The notes below the pieces were generated by a model that was given only the letters and a program-made list of their open reading frames with translations, ran no database searches and was not told where the DNA came from. Shown one piece after another: positions 34,978 to 43,549 of a DNA stretch of 64,000 nt. Position numbers and translations under genes: made by a program. This DNA is from Pelomonas paludis (lineage in GTDB: Bacteria > Pseudomonadota > Gammaproteobacteria > Burkholderiales > Burkholderiaceae_C). Numbering within the stretch: the first letter of the stretch is position 1; each line of letters begins with the position of its first letter. The stretch covers positions 516,641 to 580,640 of the forward strand of contig NZ_JBDPZD010000003.1 in NCBI RefSeq assembly GCF_039872745.1, given 5' to 3'.

Positions 34978-35532
34978 TCAGACGCGCTTGCGGTACTCGT
35001 GCGTACGGGTGTCGATTTCGATCTTGTCGCCCTGGGCCACGAAGATCGGCACCGGGATTTCAAAGCCGGTCGAGATCTTGGCGGGCTTGAGCACCTTGCC
35101 CGAGGTGTCGCCCTTGACGGCGGGTTCGGTCCAGGTGACTTCACGCACCAGGCTGGTCGGCAGTTCGACCGAGATGGCCTTGCCGTCGTAGAAGGTCACT
35201 TCCACGGGCATGGCGTCTTCGAGGTAGGACAGGGCGTCGCCCATGTTCTCGGCCTCGACCTCGTACTGGTTGTATTCGGTATCCATGAACACATACATCG
35301 GGTCGGCGAAGTAGGAGTAGGTGCACTCCTTCTTGTCCAGGATGATCTGGTCCATCTTGTCGTCGGCCTTGAAGACGACTTCGGTGCCGCTGTTGTTCAG
35401 CAGGCTCTTGAGCTTCATGCGCACGGTGGCGGAATTGCGGCCACCACGGCTGTATTCGGTCCTCAGGACAACCATCGGGTCCTTGCCGTGCATGATGACG
35501 TTGCCGGCGCGGATTTCTTGAGCGATCTTCAT
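34978..35532 (-). CDS. efp: Elongation factor P, arginine type
   Basis: A 184-residue translation factor that rescues ribosomes stalled at polyproline. The start at 35532 (MKIAQEIRAGNV) is the usual EF-P N-terminus. The tip of the first KOW domain reads SRGGRNSATVRMKL, placing Arg at position 32, where the EarP-dependent group carries an arginine that is rhamnosylated; lysine-type EF-P has Lys here. The EarP gene lies just upstream on the same strand. Ending EYRKRV is typical. Confidence 0.96.
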   Translation of the reverse strand: MKIAQEIRAGNVIMHGKDPMVVLRTEYSRGGRNSATVRMKLKSLLNNSGTEVVFKADDKMDQIILDKKECTYSYFADPMYVFMDTEYNQYEVEAENMGDALSYLEDAMPVEVTFYDGKAISVELPTSLVREVTWTEPAVKGDTSGKVLKPAKISTGFEIPVPIFVAQGDKIEIDTRTHEYRKRV

Positions 35533-35636
35533 GGGTTTGCGGTCAGGTTTGAGGCCAGGCCCGGAGGTGAATCTGGCTTGGCAGGGCGCACCAGCAATCC
35601 AAAGGAAATCGGTCCGGCGCGGCAAAGCTCTTGATT

Positions 35637-36680
35637 CTAGCCGAGGGCGGCCAGAAAGCGGGCCAGTTGGGAGACGAGGTCGTCTTGCGCCAACAGCGCG
35701 GCGCGCCAGTGCATGGCGTAGTCGCCGGGGGGCGGCAACTTGTCGGGCAGTGGCGCCAGCCCATTCCAGCCGCGCCACAGCGCCTGCTGGGGCGCGGGCA
35801 GGCCGCTTCGCACCATGAAGGCCTCCAGCTTGGTGGCATGGGCGCCGTCTGACTGCGGGTAGATGTGCCAGACCATGGGCTTGCCCGCCCACTGCGCACG
35901 CACGAACGAGTCCTCGCCACGCACGAAGTTCCAATCGCAGGCCCAGAGCAGGTGGTCGTAGTCTGGCTGGCTCAGGTAGGGCAGGGCGTGGATGCGCAGG
36001 CCTGGCGCGGGTGCCAGCCGGTCGCGCAGCGCGCCGGGGCAGGCCAGCAGGAGGGTCGGTTGGTCAGAGAGCAAACGCGTCAGAGCCTCGGCCGGCGCGC
36101 CCGGGTAGCCGAACAGGCTGACAAGACGCTCGCCCGGCTGGCGGCTCAGCCCCTGGCCAGCCAGCCAGGCCTCGGCATTGAAGTTGGCTTGGCGCGCCTG
36201 AAGGTCCGCCTCCCGCAGCAGGCCGCCGGTGCCGGCACTGAAGCCGGGGTAGAAGAAGTGCTTGACCAGCCCTCGCCCCGGGCCGTTGAACTGCGGGGAG
36301 GGCAGGCCGTGGCTGCGCTCGACATAGTCCTCGGCACTCAGGTACTCGAGGTTGATCCAGCGGGGTGCTGGAGTGCGCTGAGCCATCTGCGAGACGAATT
36401 CGGCCGGCAGTTCACAGCCGAAGGCTTCGACCACGACATCGCCCGGTGTGAGGCCCTGCAAGTCGGCCGCCGCAGGCCAAGCGCGCAGTTCGACGCCCTC
36501 ATGCCGCCCCGGCGCCATCCAGGCGAGTGCCGAGGCGTCGTCAACCCAGAGCCGCACTTGCGCACCGCGCGCGGCCAGCTCGCGGCACAGCCGCCAGCAA
36601 ACGCCCAGGTCGCCATGGTTGTCGATGACGCGGCAGAAGATGTCCCAGTGCTGGGGCAGGGAGGCAGGTGCTACGGCCAT
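35637..36680 (-). CDS. earP: EF-P arginine rhamnosyltransferase EarP
   Basis: A 347-residue glycosyltransferase that transfers rhamnose from dTDP-rhamnose to Arg32 of EF-P. Family motifs are present: WDIFCRVIDNHGDLGVCWRL with D20 and D24 (the catalytic Asp region), SLFGYPGAP, and the nucleotide-binding stretch FVRGEDSFVRAQWAGKPMVW followed by HIYPQSDGAH. The start at 36680 is chosen because the conserved WDIF segment follows closely. It is 104 bp upstream of efp and divergent from uvrC (34 bp between starts). Confidence 0.95.
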   Translation of the reverse strand: MAVAPASLPQHWDIFCRVIDNHGDLGVCWRLCRELAARGAQVRLWVDDASALAWMAPGRHEGVELRAWPAAADLQGLTPGDVVVEAFGCELPAEFVSQMAQRTPAPRWINLEYLSAEDYVERSHGLPSPQFNGPGRGLVKHFFYPGFSAGTGGLLREADLQARQANFNAEAWLAGQGLSRQPGERLVSLFGYPGAPAEALTRLLSDQPTLLLACPGALRDRLAPAPGLRIHALPYLSQPDYDHLLWACDWNFVRGEDSFVRAQWAGKPMVWHIYPQSDGAHATKLEAFMVRSGLPAPQQALWRGWNGLAPLPDKLPPPGDYAMHWRAALLAQDDLVSQLARFLAALG

Positions 36681-36714
36681 GGGCTGACATTGTCCGGCGA
36701 CACAATGCGGCCCC

Positions 36715-38736
36715 ATGGCCGAGCCTACTGACCCGCCCCCGCCAGATTCCGAACTTGGCGCTGCCACCCAGGCCGCCTGGGCGGCCGAGCGTGCCCAGAT
36801 CGAGGCGGCCGAGGCTGCGCGCGTGCAGGAGGTGGAGGCTGCCGCCCGGCTGGAGCGCGAGCGCATCGTGGCCGAGGTGTTGGCGCTGCCCCACCTGCCG
36901 GGCGTGTACCGCTACTTCGATGCGCAAGATCAGGTGCTCTACGTGGGCAAGGCCAAGGACCTGAAGCGCCGCGTCTCCAGCTACTTCCAGAAGAACCATG
37001 CCGGCACCCGCATCGGCATGATGGTGGCGCGCATCGCCAGGCTCGAGACCACCGTGGTGCGCACCGAAGCCGAGGCGCTGCTGCTTGAGAACAACCTCAT
37101 CAAGACGCTGAACCCGCGCTTCAACATCCTGTTCCGGGACGACAAGAGCTACCCCTATCTGAAGTTCAGCGGCCACGCCTATCCGCGCATGAGCTACTAC
37201 CGGGGCGCGGTGGACAAGCGGCACACCTATTTCGGCCCCTATCCCAGCGGCTGGGCGGTGAAGGAAGCCATCCAGCTGATGCAGAAGGTCTTCCGCATCC
37301 GCACCTGCGAGGACAGCGTCTTCAACAACCGCAGCCGTCCCTGCCTGTTGCACCAGATCAAGCGCTGCTCGGGGCCTTGCGTGCCCGACGGCCAGACGCC
37401 CGAGTACGCCGCCAATGTCGCCAATGCCTCGCGCTTCCTGCGCGGCGAGACCGACGAGGTGCTGGCCGGCCTGCAAGCGCAGATGATGGCCCACGCCGAG
37501 CGCTACGAGTACGAGCTGGCGGCCGAGTTGCGCAACCAGATCCAGTCGCTGTCTCGCGTGCTGCAGCAACAGGTGGTGGAAGAAAGCTCGGCCACGGGCC
37601 GTGAGCGCGACGTCGACATCCTGGCCGTCAAGGTGCAGGGGGGCCGGGCCTGCGTCAACCTCGCCATGGTGCGCGGCGGCCGGCATTTGGGCGACCGGGC
37701 CTTCTTCCCGAAGCATGTGGACGATGCCACCGCACTGCACCTGGACGACGAACCTGTACACAGCCCCGAGCGCCTGGTGCTGGAAGCCTTCATTGCCCAG
37801 CACTACCTGGCCTCGCCGGTGCCTCAACTCATCGTGATCAGCGAGCCGGTGGAAGAGGAGCTGGCCGATGCGCTGGCGGCGCAGACCGGCAGCCGCGTGA
37901 CGCTGCAGGCCCAGCCGCGCGGCCAGCGGCGTATCTGGCTGGACATGTGTGTGACCGGGGCGGAACTTGCGCTGACCCGCCTGCTGTCCGAAGAGGGCTC
38001 CCAGCAAGCGCGCACACGCGCCCTGGTGGATGCCTTGGACATGCCCGTGCCCGAGCTGGATAAGTTTCGTGTCGAATGTTTCGACATCAGCCACACTGCG
38101 GGTGAGGCAACGATGGCAAGCTGTGTGGTCTTTGAAGGCCACCAGATGCAAAGCAGCCAGTACCGCCGCTACACCATCGAGGGCATCACCGGCGGTGACG
38201 ACTATGCCGCGATGCGCCAGGTGCTGACGCGTCGCTACAGCAAGCTGGCCGAAGCCGCCCAGGCCGGCACCGGGCCCAATCAGGCTCGATTGCCCGACCT
38301 GGTGCTGGTGGATGGTGGGCGCGGCCAGGTCTCGATGGCACGCGAGGTGTTTGAGGAGCTCGGGCTTGATCTGTCCCTCATCGCCGGCGTCGAAAAGGGC
38401 GAGGGCCGCAAGGTCGGCCTCGAAGAGCTGGTGTTTGCCGATGGGCGCGAGAAGGTCTACCTGGGGCGCGATTCGGCGGCCCTGATGCTGATTGCCCAGA
38501 TCCGCGACGAGGCGCACCGCTTCGCCATCACCGGCATGCGCGCCAAGCGCGCCAGCACACGCGTCGGCGGATCACGCCTTGAAGACATCCCGGGCGTTGG
38601 CCCCAAGAAGCGCGCCCAGTTGCTGCAACGTTTTGGCGGTGTGCGCGGCGTTGCCGATGCCAGCGTCGAAGACCTGGCCAGCGTGAAAGGCATCTCGCGC
38701 GAACTGGCCGACGAAATCTACCGAGCCTTGCGATGA
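36715..38736 (+). CDS. uvrC: Excinuclease ABC subunit C
   Basis: A 673-residue nucleotide excision repair nuclease. A GIY-YIG-type domain (LPGVYRYFDAQDQVLYVGKA) makes the 3' incision; a UVR motif is in the 265-300 region; the RNase H-like C-terminal nuclease begins around FDISHTAGEATMASCVVFEG; helix-hairpin-helix motifs end the protein (DIPGVGPKKRAQLLQRFGG). The first 60 residues are an Ala/Glu-rich extension ahead of the usual start, so a later start is conceivable, but no better ribosome binding site is visible. Confidence 0.95.
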   Translation: MAEPTDPPPPDSELGAATQAAWAAERAQIEAAEAARVQEVEAAARLERERIVAEVLALPHLPGVYRYFDAQDQVLYVGKAKDLKRRVSSYFQKNHAGTRIGMMVARIARLETTVVRTEAEALLLENNLIKTLNPRFNILFRDDKSYPYLKFSGHAYPRMSYYRGAVDKRHTYFGPYPSGWAVKEAIQLMQKVFRIRTCEDSVFNNRSRPCLLHQIKRCSGPCVPDGQTPEYAANVANASRFLRGETDEVLAGLQAQMMAHAERYEYELAAELRNQIQSLSRVLQQQVVEESSATGRERDVDILAVKVQGGRACVNLAMVRGGRHLGDRAFFPKHVDDATALHLDDEPVHSPERLVLEAFIAQHYLASPVPQLIVISEPVEEELADALAAQTGSRVTLQAQPRGQRRIWLDMCVTGAELALTRLLSEEGSQQARTRALVDALDMPVPELDKFRVECFDISHTAGEATMASCVVFEGHQMQSSQYRRYTIEGITGGDDYAAMRQVLTRRYSKLAEAAQAGTGPNQARLPDLVLVDGGRGQVSMAREVFEELGLDLSLIAGVEKGEGRKVGLEELVFADGREKVYLGRDSAALMLIAQIRDEAHRFAITGMRAKRASTRVGGSRLEDIPGVGPKKRAQLLQRFGGVRGVADASVEDLASVKGISRELADEIYRALR

Positions 38737-39251
38737 CCAATTCCCCCCATCTTGCGCGGCGACTGTGGCGCCGCATCGGCACCTGGCTTGGCATCGTCAG
38801 TGTGGCGAGCTGCAGCGTACCGTCCAGCCCGCCCGTGGAGCCTGGCGCACGCCCGGCCCCGCCGCCCGCACCGGCTGCCGCGCCTGCCAAGAAGCCCGAC
38901 GCCACCATCGTCGGCGTACAGCCCATCATCAGGACGGCCGCTGAACTGCGCCGCCATGCGGCCCAGCGGCTGGTCGCGGCCAATCCGGGCAAGGTCTACC
39001 TGGGCAAGCCGCCGGACCCGCTGCTCGCCATCCCCGTGCTGGAGATCGAACTGCTGCCCGACGGCCACATCCGGCGCATCGAGGTGCTCCGCCGCCCCAG
39101 TCAGGCGCAGGACACCATCCAGCTCGCCATCGACGCCGTCAAGCGTGCCGCGCCCTTTGGCGACTTGAGGCATATGCATGAGGCCCGTCGCTTTACCGAG
39201 ACGTTTTTGTTCGACGACGACCGGCGATTCAAACCACGCACGCTGGACTGA
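38733..39251 (+). CDS. Lipoprotein with TonB C-terminal-like domain
   Basis: A 172-residue protein overlapping the uvrC stop by 4 nt. A lipobox-like VASC places the lipidated Cys near residue 27. A Pro/Ala-rich spacer follows (PPPAPAAAPAKKP), then a domain resembling the TonB C-terminus: PVLEIELLPDGHIRRIEVLR, a Ser/Gln loop, AIDAVKRAAPFGDL. It has no transmembrane anchor like true TonB and probably sits in the outer or inner membrane as a periplasmic binding module. Function unknown. Confidence 0.75.
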   Translation: MTNSPHLARRLWRRIGTWLGIVSVASCSVPSSPPVEPGARPAPPPAPAAAPAKKPDATIVGVQPIIRTAAELRRHAAQRLVAANPGKVYLGKPPDPLLAIPVLEIELLPDGHIRRIEVLRRPSQAQDTIQLAIDAVKRAAPFGDLRHMHEARRFTETFLFDDDRRFKPRTLD

Positions 39252-39286
39252 GCCCCAGAAGCGTGCGCCTTCGGCACAATCGCCGG

Positions 39287-39856
39287 ATGTTCCTGACACT
39301 GCCGACTCTGCTCACCTGGGCCCGGATCGTGGCCATCCCACTGATCGTCGGCGTGTTCTATCTCGACGTGATCAGCCAGGCCGAACGGAACCTCGTGGCC
39401 ACCGTGCTGTTCGTCGTCGTCGCGCTGACAGACTGGCTCGACGGCTATCTCGCGCGCAAGCTCAACCAGACTTCGTCCTTCGGCGCCTTCCTGGACCCGG
39501 TGGCTGACAAATTCCTGGTGTGTTCCTCGCTGCTGATCCTGCTGGAACTCGGTCGGGTCAACGCCTTCGTGGCCCTGGTGATCGTGGGGCGCGAGATTGC
39601 CATTTCGGCGTTGCGCGAGTGGATGGCCCAGATCGGCGCCTCCCGCAGCGTGGCCGTGCACATGGTGGGCAAGCTCAAGACCACGGTGCAAATGGTCGCG
39701 ATCCCCTTCTTGCTGTTCGACGGCTCGCTGTTCGGTGTCATCACGACACGGCTGTGGGGAACCTGGCTGATCCTCGCCGCCGTCGTACTGACCATCTGGT
39801 CGATGGTCTATTACCTGCGCAAGGCCATCCCGGAAATCCGCGCGAAGGCCGGCTGA
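39287..39856 (+). CDS. pgsA: CDP-diacylglycerol--glycerol-3-phosphate 3-phosphatidyltransferase
   Basis: A 189-residue inner-membrane enzyme making phosphatidylglycerol phosphate. The start at 39287 (MFLTLPTLLTWARI) is the normal N-terminus; a TTG 24 nt upstream is rejected. The CDP-alcohol phosphotransferase signature is complete: DWLDGYLAR, then GAFLDPVADK. Four to five hydrophobic helices. uvrC followed by pgsA is a common proteobacterial arrangement. Confidence 0.95.
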   Translation: MFLTLPTLLTWARIVAIPLIVGVFYLDVISQAERNLVATVLFVVVALTDWLDGYLARKLNQTSSFGAFLDPVADKFLVCSSLLILLELGRVNAFVALVIVGREIAISALREWMAQIGASRSVAVHMVGKLKTTVQMVAIPFLLFDGSLFGVITTRLWGTWLILAAVVLTIWSMVYYLRKAIPEIRAKAG

Positions 39857-40114
39857 GCCCGCCCGGTGCCGTGATGGCACCCGGCGCCCGCGGGGCCTAC
39901 TTGTATCGGGACTTTTCCCGGCCTCTTGCGACGGAGTCCAACGCATAGAATGCCCGTCCCATTTGCAGTATTCGACGCGTGGTGAAGCCTTCGGGTGTCC
40001 AGATACTGCGCAATTGATGGGGTTCAGATTCCTTCCGCCGCCCGTTCAGACCCTCGCATGGCGCGAGCACTTGAAGTGGCTGCGGGTTCCCAATGAATAG
40101 AGGGGGCTGCCAGC
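39857..40114. other. Intergenic region between pgsA and the HU gene
   Basis: 258 bp without a supported gene. A TAGAAT element at 39946-39951 could be a -10 box for the HU gene, but spacing to TTGCGA upstream is only 14 bp. Nothing else definite was seen. Confidence 0.4.
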
Positions 40115-40387
40115 GTGAACAAGTCCGAGTTGATCGATCACATCGCCAAACAGGCCGACATTTCCAAGGCCGCTGCGGGCCGCGCTCTGGAGGCGCTGAT
40201 CGGTGGTGTGAAGTCCACGCTCAAGAAGAGCGGGACCGTCTCCATCGTCGGCTTCGGCAGCTTCAGCATCACCAAGCGCGCCGCGCGCTCCGGCCGCAAT
40301 CCGCGCACCGGCGCGACCATCAAGATCAAGTCCGCCAAGGTGCCCAAGTTCAAACCAGGCAAGGCCCTCAAGGACGCGGTCAACTGA
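40115..40387 (+). CDS. HU-family nucleoid protein
   Basis: A 90-residue DNA-bending protein starting at a GTG (40115) with AGGGGGCTGCCAGC upstream. MNKSELIDHIAKQADISKAAAGRAL, VGFGSFSITKRAARSGRNPRTG (the DNA-binding arm) and KVPKFKPGKALKDAVN are standard HU. It is a homodimer or heterodimer that compacts DNA. A tRNA gene follows 28 bp downstream. Confidence 0.95.
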   Translation: MNKSELIDHIAKQADISKAAAGRALEALIGGVKSTLKKSGTVSIVGFGSFSITKRAARSGRNPRTGATIKIKSAKVPKFKPGKALKDAVN

Positions 40388-40415
40388 CCCGACCCTCCAC
40401 CGGGTTCATGAATCC

Positions 40416-40491
40416 GGGTGCTTAGCTCAGTTGGTAGAGCAGCGCCCTTACAAGGCGCGGGTCGGCGGTTCGAGCCCGTCAGCACCCACCA
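40416..40491 (+). tRNA. tRNA-Val (anticodon UAC)
   Basis: Complete cloverleaf with encoded CCA. Acceptor GGGTGCT pairs with AGCACCC; anticodon stem GCGCC/GGCGC encloses loop CTTACAA with anticodon TAC at 40449-40451; T-loop GTTCGAG is normal. A terminator follows at 40541. Confidence 0.97.
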
Positions 40492-40540
40492 GTCGGTTTG
40501 CAGGGCGGCCTAGAATCCGCGTCCTTGCCCTAGACCTCAG

Positions 40541-40566
40541 CAAAGGCGAACCTCGGTTCGCCTTTG
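40541..40566 (+). terminator. Rho-independent terminator after tRNA-Val
   Basis: CAAAGGCGAACC and GGTTCGCCTTTG form a 12-bp perfect stem around a tiny loop, 50 bp after the tRNA and before ppiD. Confidence 0.8.
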
Positions 40567-40653
40567 TCGCGTGAGGTGCGTCCTGCCAGCAAACACAGCT
40601 GCGCCGGCTTGCATCCAGACACTGCCCACACGCAGAACTCAGAGACCGTTCAG

Positions 40654-42567
40654 ATGTTTGATTTCGTCCGCCAACACAACCGGCTGTTCCAGTTCGTTCT
40701 GATGTTGCTGATCCTGCCCTCCTTCGCCTTTGTGGGGATGCAGAGCTACACCAGCATGATGGGTGGCACCAACACGGCGGTGGCCACGGTGGATGGGCGC
40801 AAGATCACGCAGGGCGAGTGGGACCAGGCTCACAAAGAGCAAACCAATCGCGTGCGCCAGCAGTCGCCCAATGTCGACCCCAAGCTGCTCGACTCGCCGC
40901 GCGCCAAGTACCAGGCGCTGGAAGGCCTGGTCAGCGAGCGCGTGCTTGAAGCTGCGGCAGCCTCCCAGCACTTCACGCCGTCTGAGCAGCGCATCACGGA
41001 GATCTTCTGGCGCGATCCTCAGTTCGAGTTCCTGCGCAACCCCGATGGCACCGTCAATCAGACCGTGCTGGCCGCGCAAGGCATGTCGCCCGGCATGCTC
41101 AAGCAGCGCCTGGCCAAGCAGCTTGCTCTGCAACAGGTGACACAAGGGGTGGAGACATCTGCCTTTGGTGGCGCCGCTGCGTCAAAGATCGCGTTCGACG
41201 CCTTGCTGCAGCAGCGTGAGATCCAGGTGCAGCGATTCGACCCGCAGGAGTTCGCGGCCAAGCTCAGCCCGACGGATGCCGAGTTGGAAGCTTTCTACAA
41301 GGACCCCGCCAACGCCGCCCAGTTCCAACTGCCCGAGCAGGCGCAAATTCAGTACGTGGTGCTCGACCTAGAAGCGCTCAAGAAGGACGTGAGCTTCACC
41401 GAGGACAACCTCCGCAGCTACTACGCTGAGAACGCCAATCGCTATGGCGTGCCGGAAGAGCGCCGCGCCAGCCACATCCTGATCAAGGCCGAACGCAACG
41501 ATCCCAAGGACGTGCGTGACAAGGCCAAGGCCAAGGCCACCGAGTTGCTAGCCCAGGTTCGCAAGGCGCCAGGCAGCTTCGCGGAAGTGGCCAAGCAGAA
41601 CTCGCAGGATGAAGGCTCCGCCAAGTCCGGCGGCGACCTCGACTTCTTCTCGCGCGGCGCCATGGTCAAGGAGTTCGACGCTGCCGTCTACGCGATGAAG
41701 CAGGGCGAGATCTCCGATCTCGTCGAAACGGATTTCGGCTTCCACATCATCCAGCTCACCGCCGTCCGTGGTGGCGACAAGAAGCCTTTCGAGGCCGTGC
41801 GTGCTGAAGTCGAGGCCGAAGTGCGTAAGCAACTGGCGCAGCGCCGCTACGCTGAGGCGGCCGAGCAATTCGGCAATCTGGTCTACGAGCAATCCGACAG
41901 CCTGCAGCCGGTGGCTGACAAGCTCAAGCTCCAAGTCCAGACCGCGACCGTGCTGAAGCAGCCCGCTGCCGGTGCATCCGGCCCGTTGGCTTCGGCCAAG
42001 CTGCTGGACGCCGTGTTTGGCGCGGACGCACTGCGCAACAAGCGCAATACCGAAGCCGTTGAGACGGCGCCCAGCCAGTTGGTGTCCGCGCGGGTGGTTC
42101 AGCATCTGCCCGCCCGCGTGCTGCCCTTTGCCGAGGTTCAGGCCAAAGTTCGTGACGCATGGATCCGCAAGGCTGCGCAGGCACAGGCTCGCAAGGTCGG
42201 CCAGGACCGGCTTGCCGCGCTCAAGGCCGGCAACGCTGCTGAAGGACTGTCTGCCGCCAAAGTCATCTCGCGCGCTGCACCGCAGGACCTGACCCGCAAG
42301 GCGCTGGAAGCGGTGCTATCGGCCGATGCCACCAAGCTGCCAGCCTGGGTCGGCGTCGAAACCGAAGACGGTGGCTACCTGGTGGCCCGCATCAACGCCC
42401 TCCAGGCTCGGGATGAAAAGGTCATCGATGCGCAGCGCGCTGGCCAGCAGTTCTCGGCCGTGTGGTCTCGCGCGGAAGGCGCCGCCTTCATGAACGCCCT
42501 CAAGTCCCACTACAAGGCCAGCATCAAGGTGCCCGCACCGGCAGCCTCAGAAGCCGCTGGCGGCTGA
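40654..42567 (+). CDS. ppiD: Periplasmic folding chaperone PpiD
   Basis: A 637-residue inner-membrane-anchored peptidyl-prolyl isomerase/chaperone that assists proteins leaving the Sec translocon. The start at 40654 (MFDFVRQHNRLFQFVLMLLI) gives the usual single N-terminal transmembrane helix; an upstream in-frame start at 40564 would displace it. A SurA-like N-domain follows, then one parvulin domain (RRASHILIKAE; SGGDLDFFSRGAMVKEFD; FGFHIIQLTAV) and a C-terminal helical part. Most PpiD parvulin domains have little isomerase activity. Confidence 0.93.
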   Translation: MFDFVRQHNRLFQFVLMLLILPSFAFVGMQSYTSMMGGTNTAVATVDGRKITQGEWDQAHKEQTNRVRQQSPNVDPKLLDSPRAKYQALEGLVSERVLEAAAASQHFTPSEQRITEIFWRDPQFEFLRNPDGTVNQTVLAAQGMSPGMLKQRLAKQLALQQVTQGVETSAFGGAAASKIAFDALLQQREIQVQRFDPQEFAAKLSPTDAELEAFYKDPANAAQFQLPEQAQIQYVVLDLEALKKDVSFTEDNLRSYYAENANRYGVPEERRASHILIKAERNDPKDVRDKAKAKATELLAQVRKAPGSFAEVAKQNSQDEGSAKSGGDLDFFSRGAMVKEFDAAVYAMKQGEISDLVETDFGFHIIQLTAVRGGDKKPFEAVRAEVEAEVRKQLAQRRYAEAAEQFGNLVYEQSDSLQPVADKLKLQVQTATVLKQPAAGASGPLASAKLLDAVFGADALRNKRNTEAVETAPSQLVSARVVQHLPARVLPFAEVQAKVRDAWIRKAAQAQARKVGQDRLAALKAGNAAEGLSAAKVISRAAPQDLTRKALEAVLSADATKLPAWVGVETEDGGYLVARINALQARDEKVIDAQRAGQQFSAVWSRAEGAAFMNALKSHYKASIKVPAPAASEAAGG

Positions 42568-42642
42568 GTTCAGCCCATGCCCGAGGCGCCTGCCATAGAG
42601 GCAAGGGGCCTGGTTTTGGTCTATACTCTTCGACTCTCGACG

Positions 42643-42718
42643 GTGGCTGTAGCTCAGTTGGTAGAGTCCAGGATTGTGATTCCTGTTGTCGTGGGTTCGA
42701 GTCCCATCAGCCACCCCA
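42643..42718 (+). tRNA. tRNA-His (anticodon GUG)
   Basis: Acceptor GTGGCTG pairs with CAGCCAC; C73 and encoded CCA follow, and a G just upstream (42642) provides the His-specific G-1. Anticodon stem CAGGA/TCCTG encloses TTGTGAT with GTG at 42676-42678. A TATACT hexamer at 42622-42627 is a likely -10 element. Confidence 0.97.
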
Positions 42719-42731
42719 AAACACCATGAGA

Positions 42732-42753
42732 AAAGCCCGCGTCAGCGGGCTTT
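42732..42753. terminator. Terminator between tRNA-His and lexA
   Basis: AAAGCCCGC, loop GTCA, GCGGGCTTT: a 9-bp perfect stem with T-tract on the plus strand and A-run usable by lexA on the other. Confidence 0.8.
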
Positions 42754-42810
42754 CTTGTTTGTGCGCAGCCTCAACTCAGCGGCTGCCCAGTCTGGCCCAC
42801 AAGGGCGGTT

Positions 42811-43491
42811 TCAGTCAAAGCCTCCCGTGCGAATCAGACCCACGGCCAGCCCCTCGATGGCAAAAGGCTCGGCGCCCTCGGTGACGCGGATTGGCTTGAA
42901 GTTGGGGTTCTCAGGCAACAGCTCGATGACCGCGCCGCTGCGCTTGAAGCGCTTCACGGTCACTTCGTCGCCCAATCGGGCCACCACGATCTGGCCATTG
43001 CGCGCCTCTCGGGTTGATTGCACGGCAAGCAGGTCACCGTCGAGCATGCCGACGTCCCGCATGCTCATGCCCTTGATGCGCAGCAGGTAGTCAGGCCGAC
43101 GCGCGAACATGCTGGGCTCCACGGCATATGTCTGCTCCACATGCTCTTGCGCCAGGATGGGCGAGCCGGCGGCAACCCGGCCGACGAGAGGCAGCAGCAG
43201 CTGGGTGATGCCGGGGATTGGCAGGCTGGGCTGCTCTTGCCGACGGGCACGGTTCACGGCGCGCAGGGCGTCTGACTTCAAGCGGATGCCGCGCGAGGTC
43301 CCGCCAAGCAGCTCGATCACGCCCTTGCGGGCCAGTGCCTGAAGGTGTTCCTCCGCGGCATTGGCTGACTTGAAGCCCAGCTCCGCCGCGATTTCGGCGC
43401 GGGTGGGCGGTGCGCCGGTTTGCTCGATGGCGTCCTTGACGAGATCGAAGATCTGTTGCTGCCGGGCGGTAAGCTTGGGCGAGTTCTGCAC
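42811..43491 (-). CDS. lexA: SOS repressor LexA
   Basis: A 226-residue repressor of the DNA damage response. GTG start at 43491 with AGGAG 5 nt upstream. The winged helix is TARQQQIFDLVKDAI to RGIRLKSD (residues about 8-74). The self-cleavage site is A108-G109 (RVAAGSP), the catalytic Ser is S143 in GMSMRD and the Lys is K180 in EVTVKRF. Two tandem LexA-box candidates lie directly upstream, so autoregulation is expected. Confidence 0.97.
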   Translation of the reverse strand: MQNSPKLTARQQQIFDLVKDAIEQTGAPPTRAEIAAELGFKSANAAEEHLQALARKGVIELLGGTSRGIRLKSDALRAVNRARRQEQPSLPIPGITQLLLPLVGRVAAGSPILAQEHVEQTYAVEPSMFARRPDYLLRIKGMSMRDVGMLDGDLLAVQSTREARNGQIVVARLGDEVTVKRFKRSGAVIELLPENPNFKPIRVTEGAEPFAIEGLAVGLIRTGGFD

Positions 43492-43503
43492 GAAGGCTCC
43501 TGC

Positions 43504-43519
43504 CTGTGAGTTTGTCCAG
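43504..43519. promoter_or_regulatory. LexA (SOS) box 1, proximal
   Basis: CTGT-N8-CCAG (CTGTGAGTTTGTCCAG), one base from the CTGT-N8-ACAG consensus. It is 12 bp upstream of the lexA GTG, partly in the leader. Confidence 0.75.
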
Positions 43520-43522
43520 TAT

Positions 43523-43538
43523 CTGTATTTTTAACCAG
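43523..43538. promoter_or_regulatory. LexA (SOS) box 2, distal
   Basis: CTGT-N8-CCAG (CTGTATTTTTAACCAG), the same half-sites as box 1 with an AT-rich core. Centre-to-centre distance is 19 bp, about two helical turns. It ends 11 bp before the divergent asparaginase ATG, so that gene may share control. Confidence 0.7.
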
Positions 43539-43549
43539 GAACCCATCAC

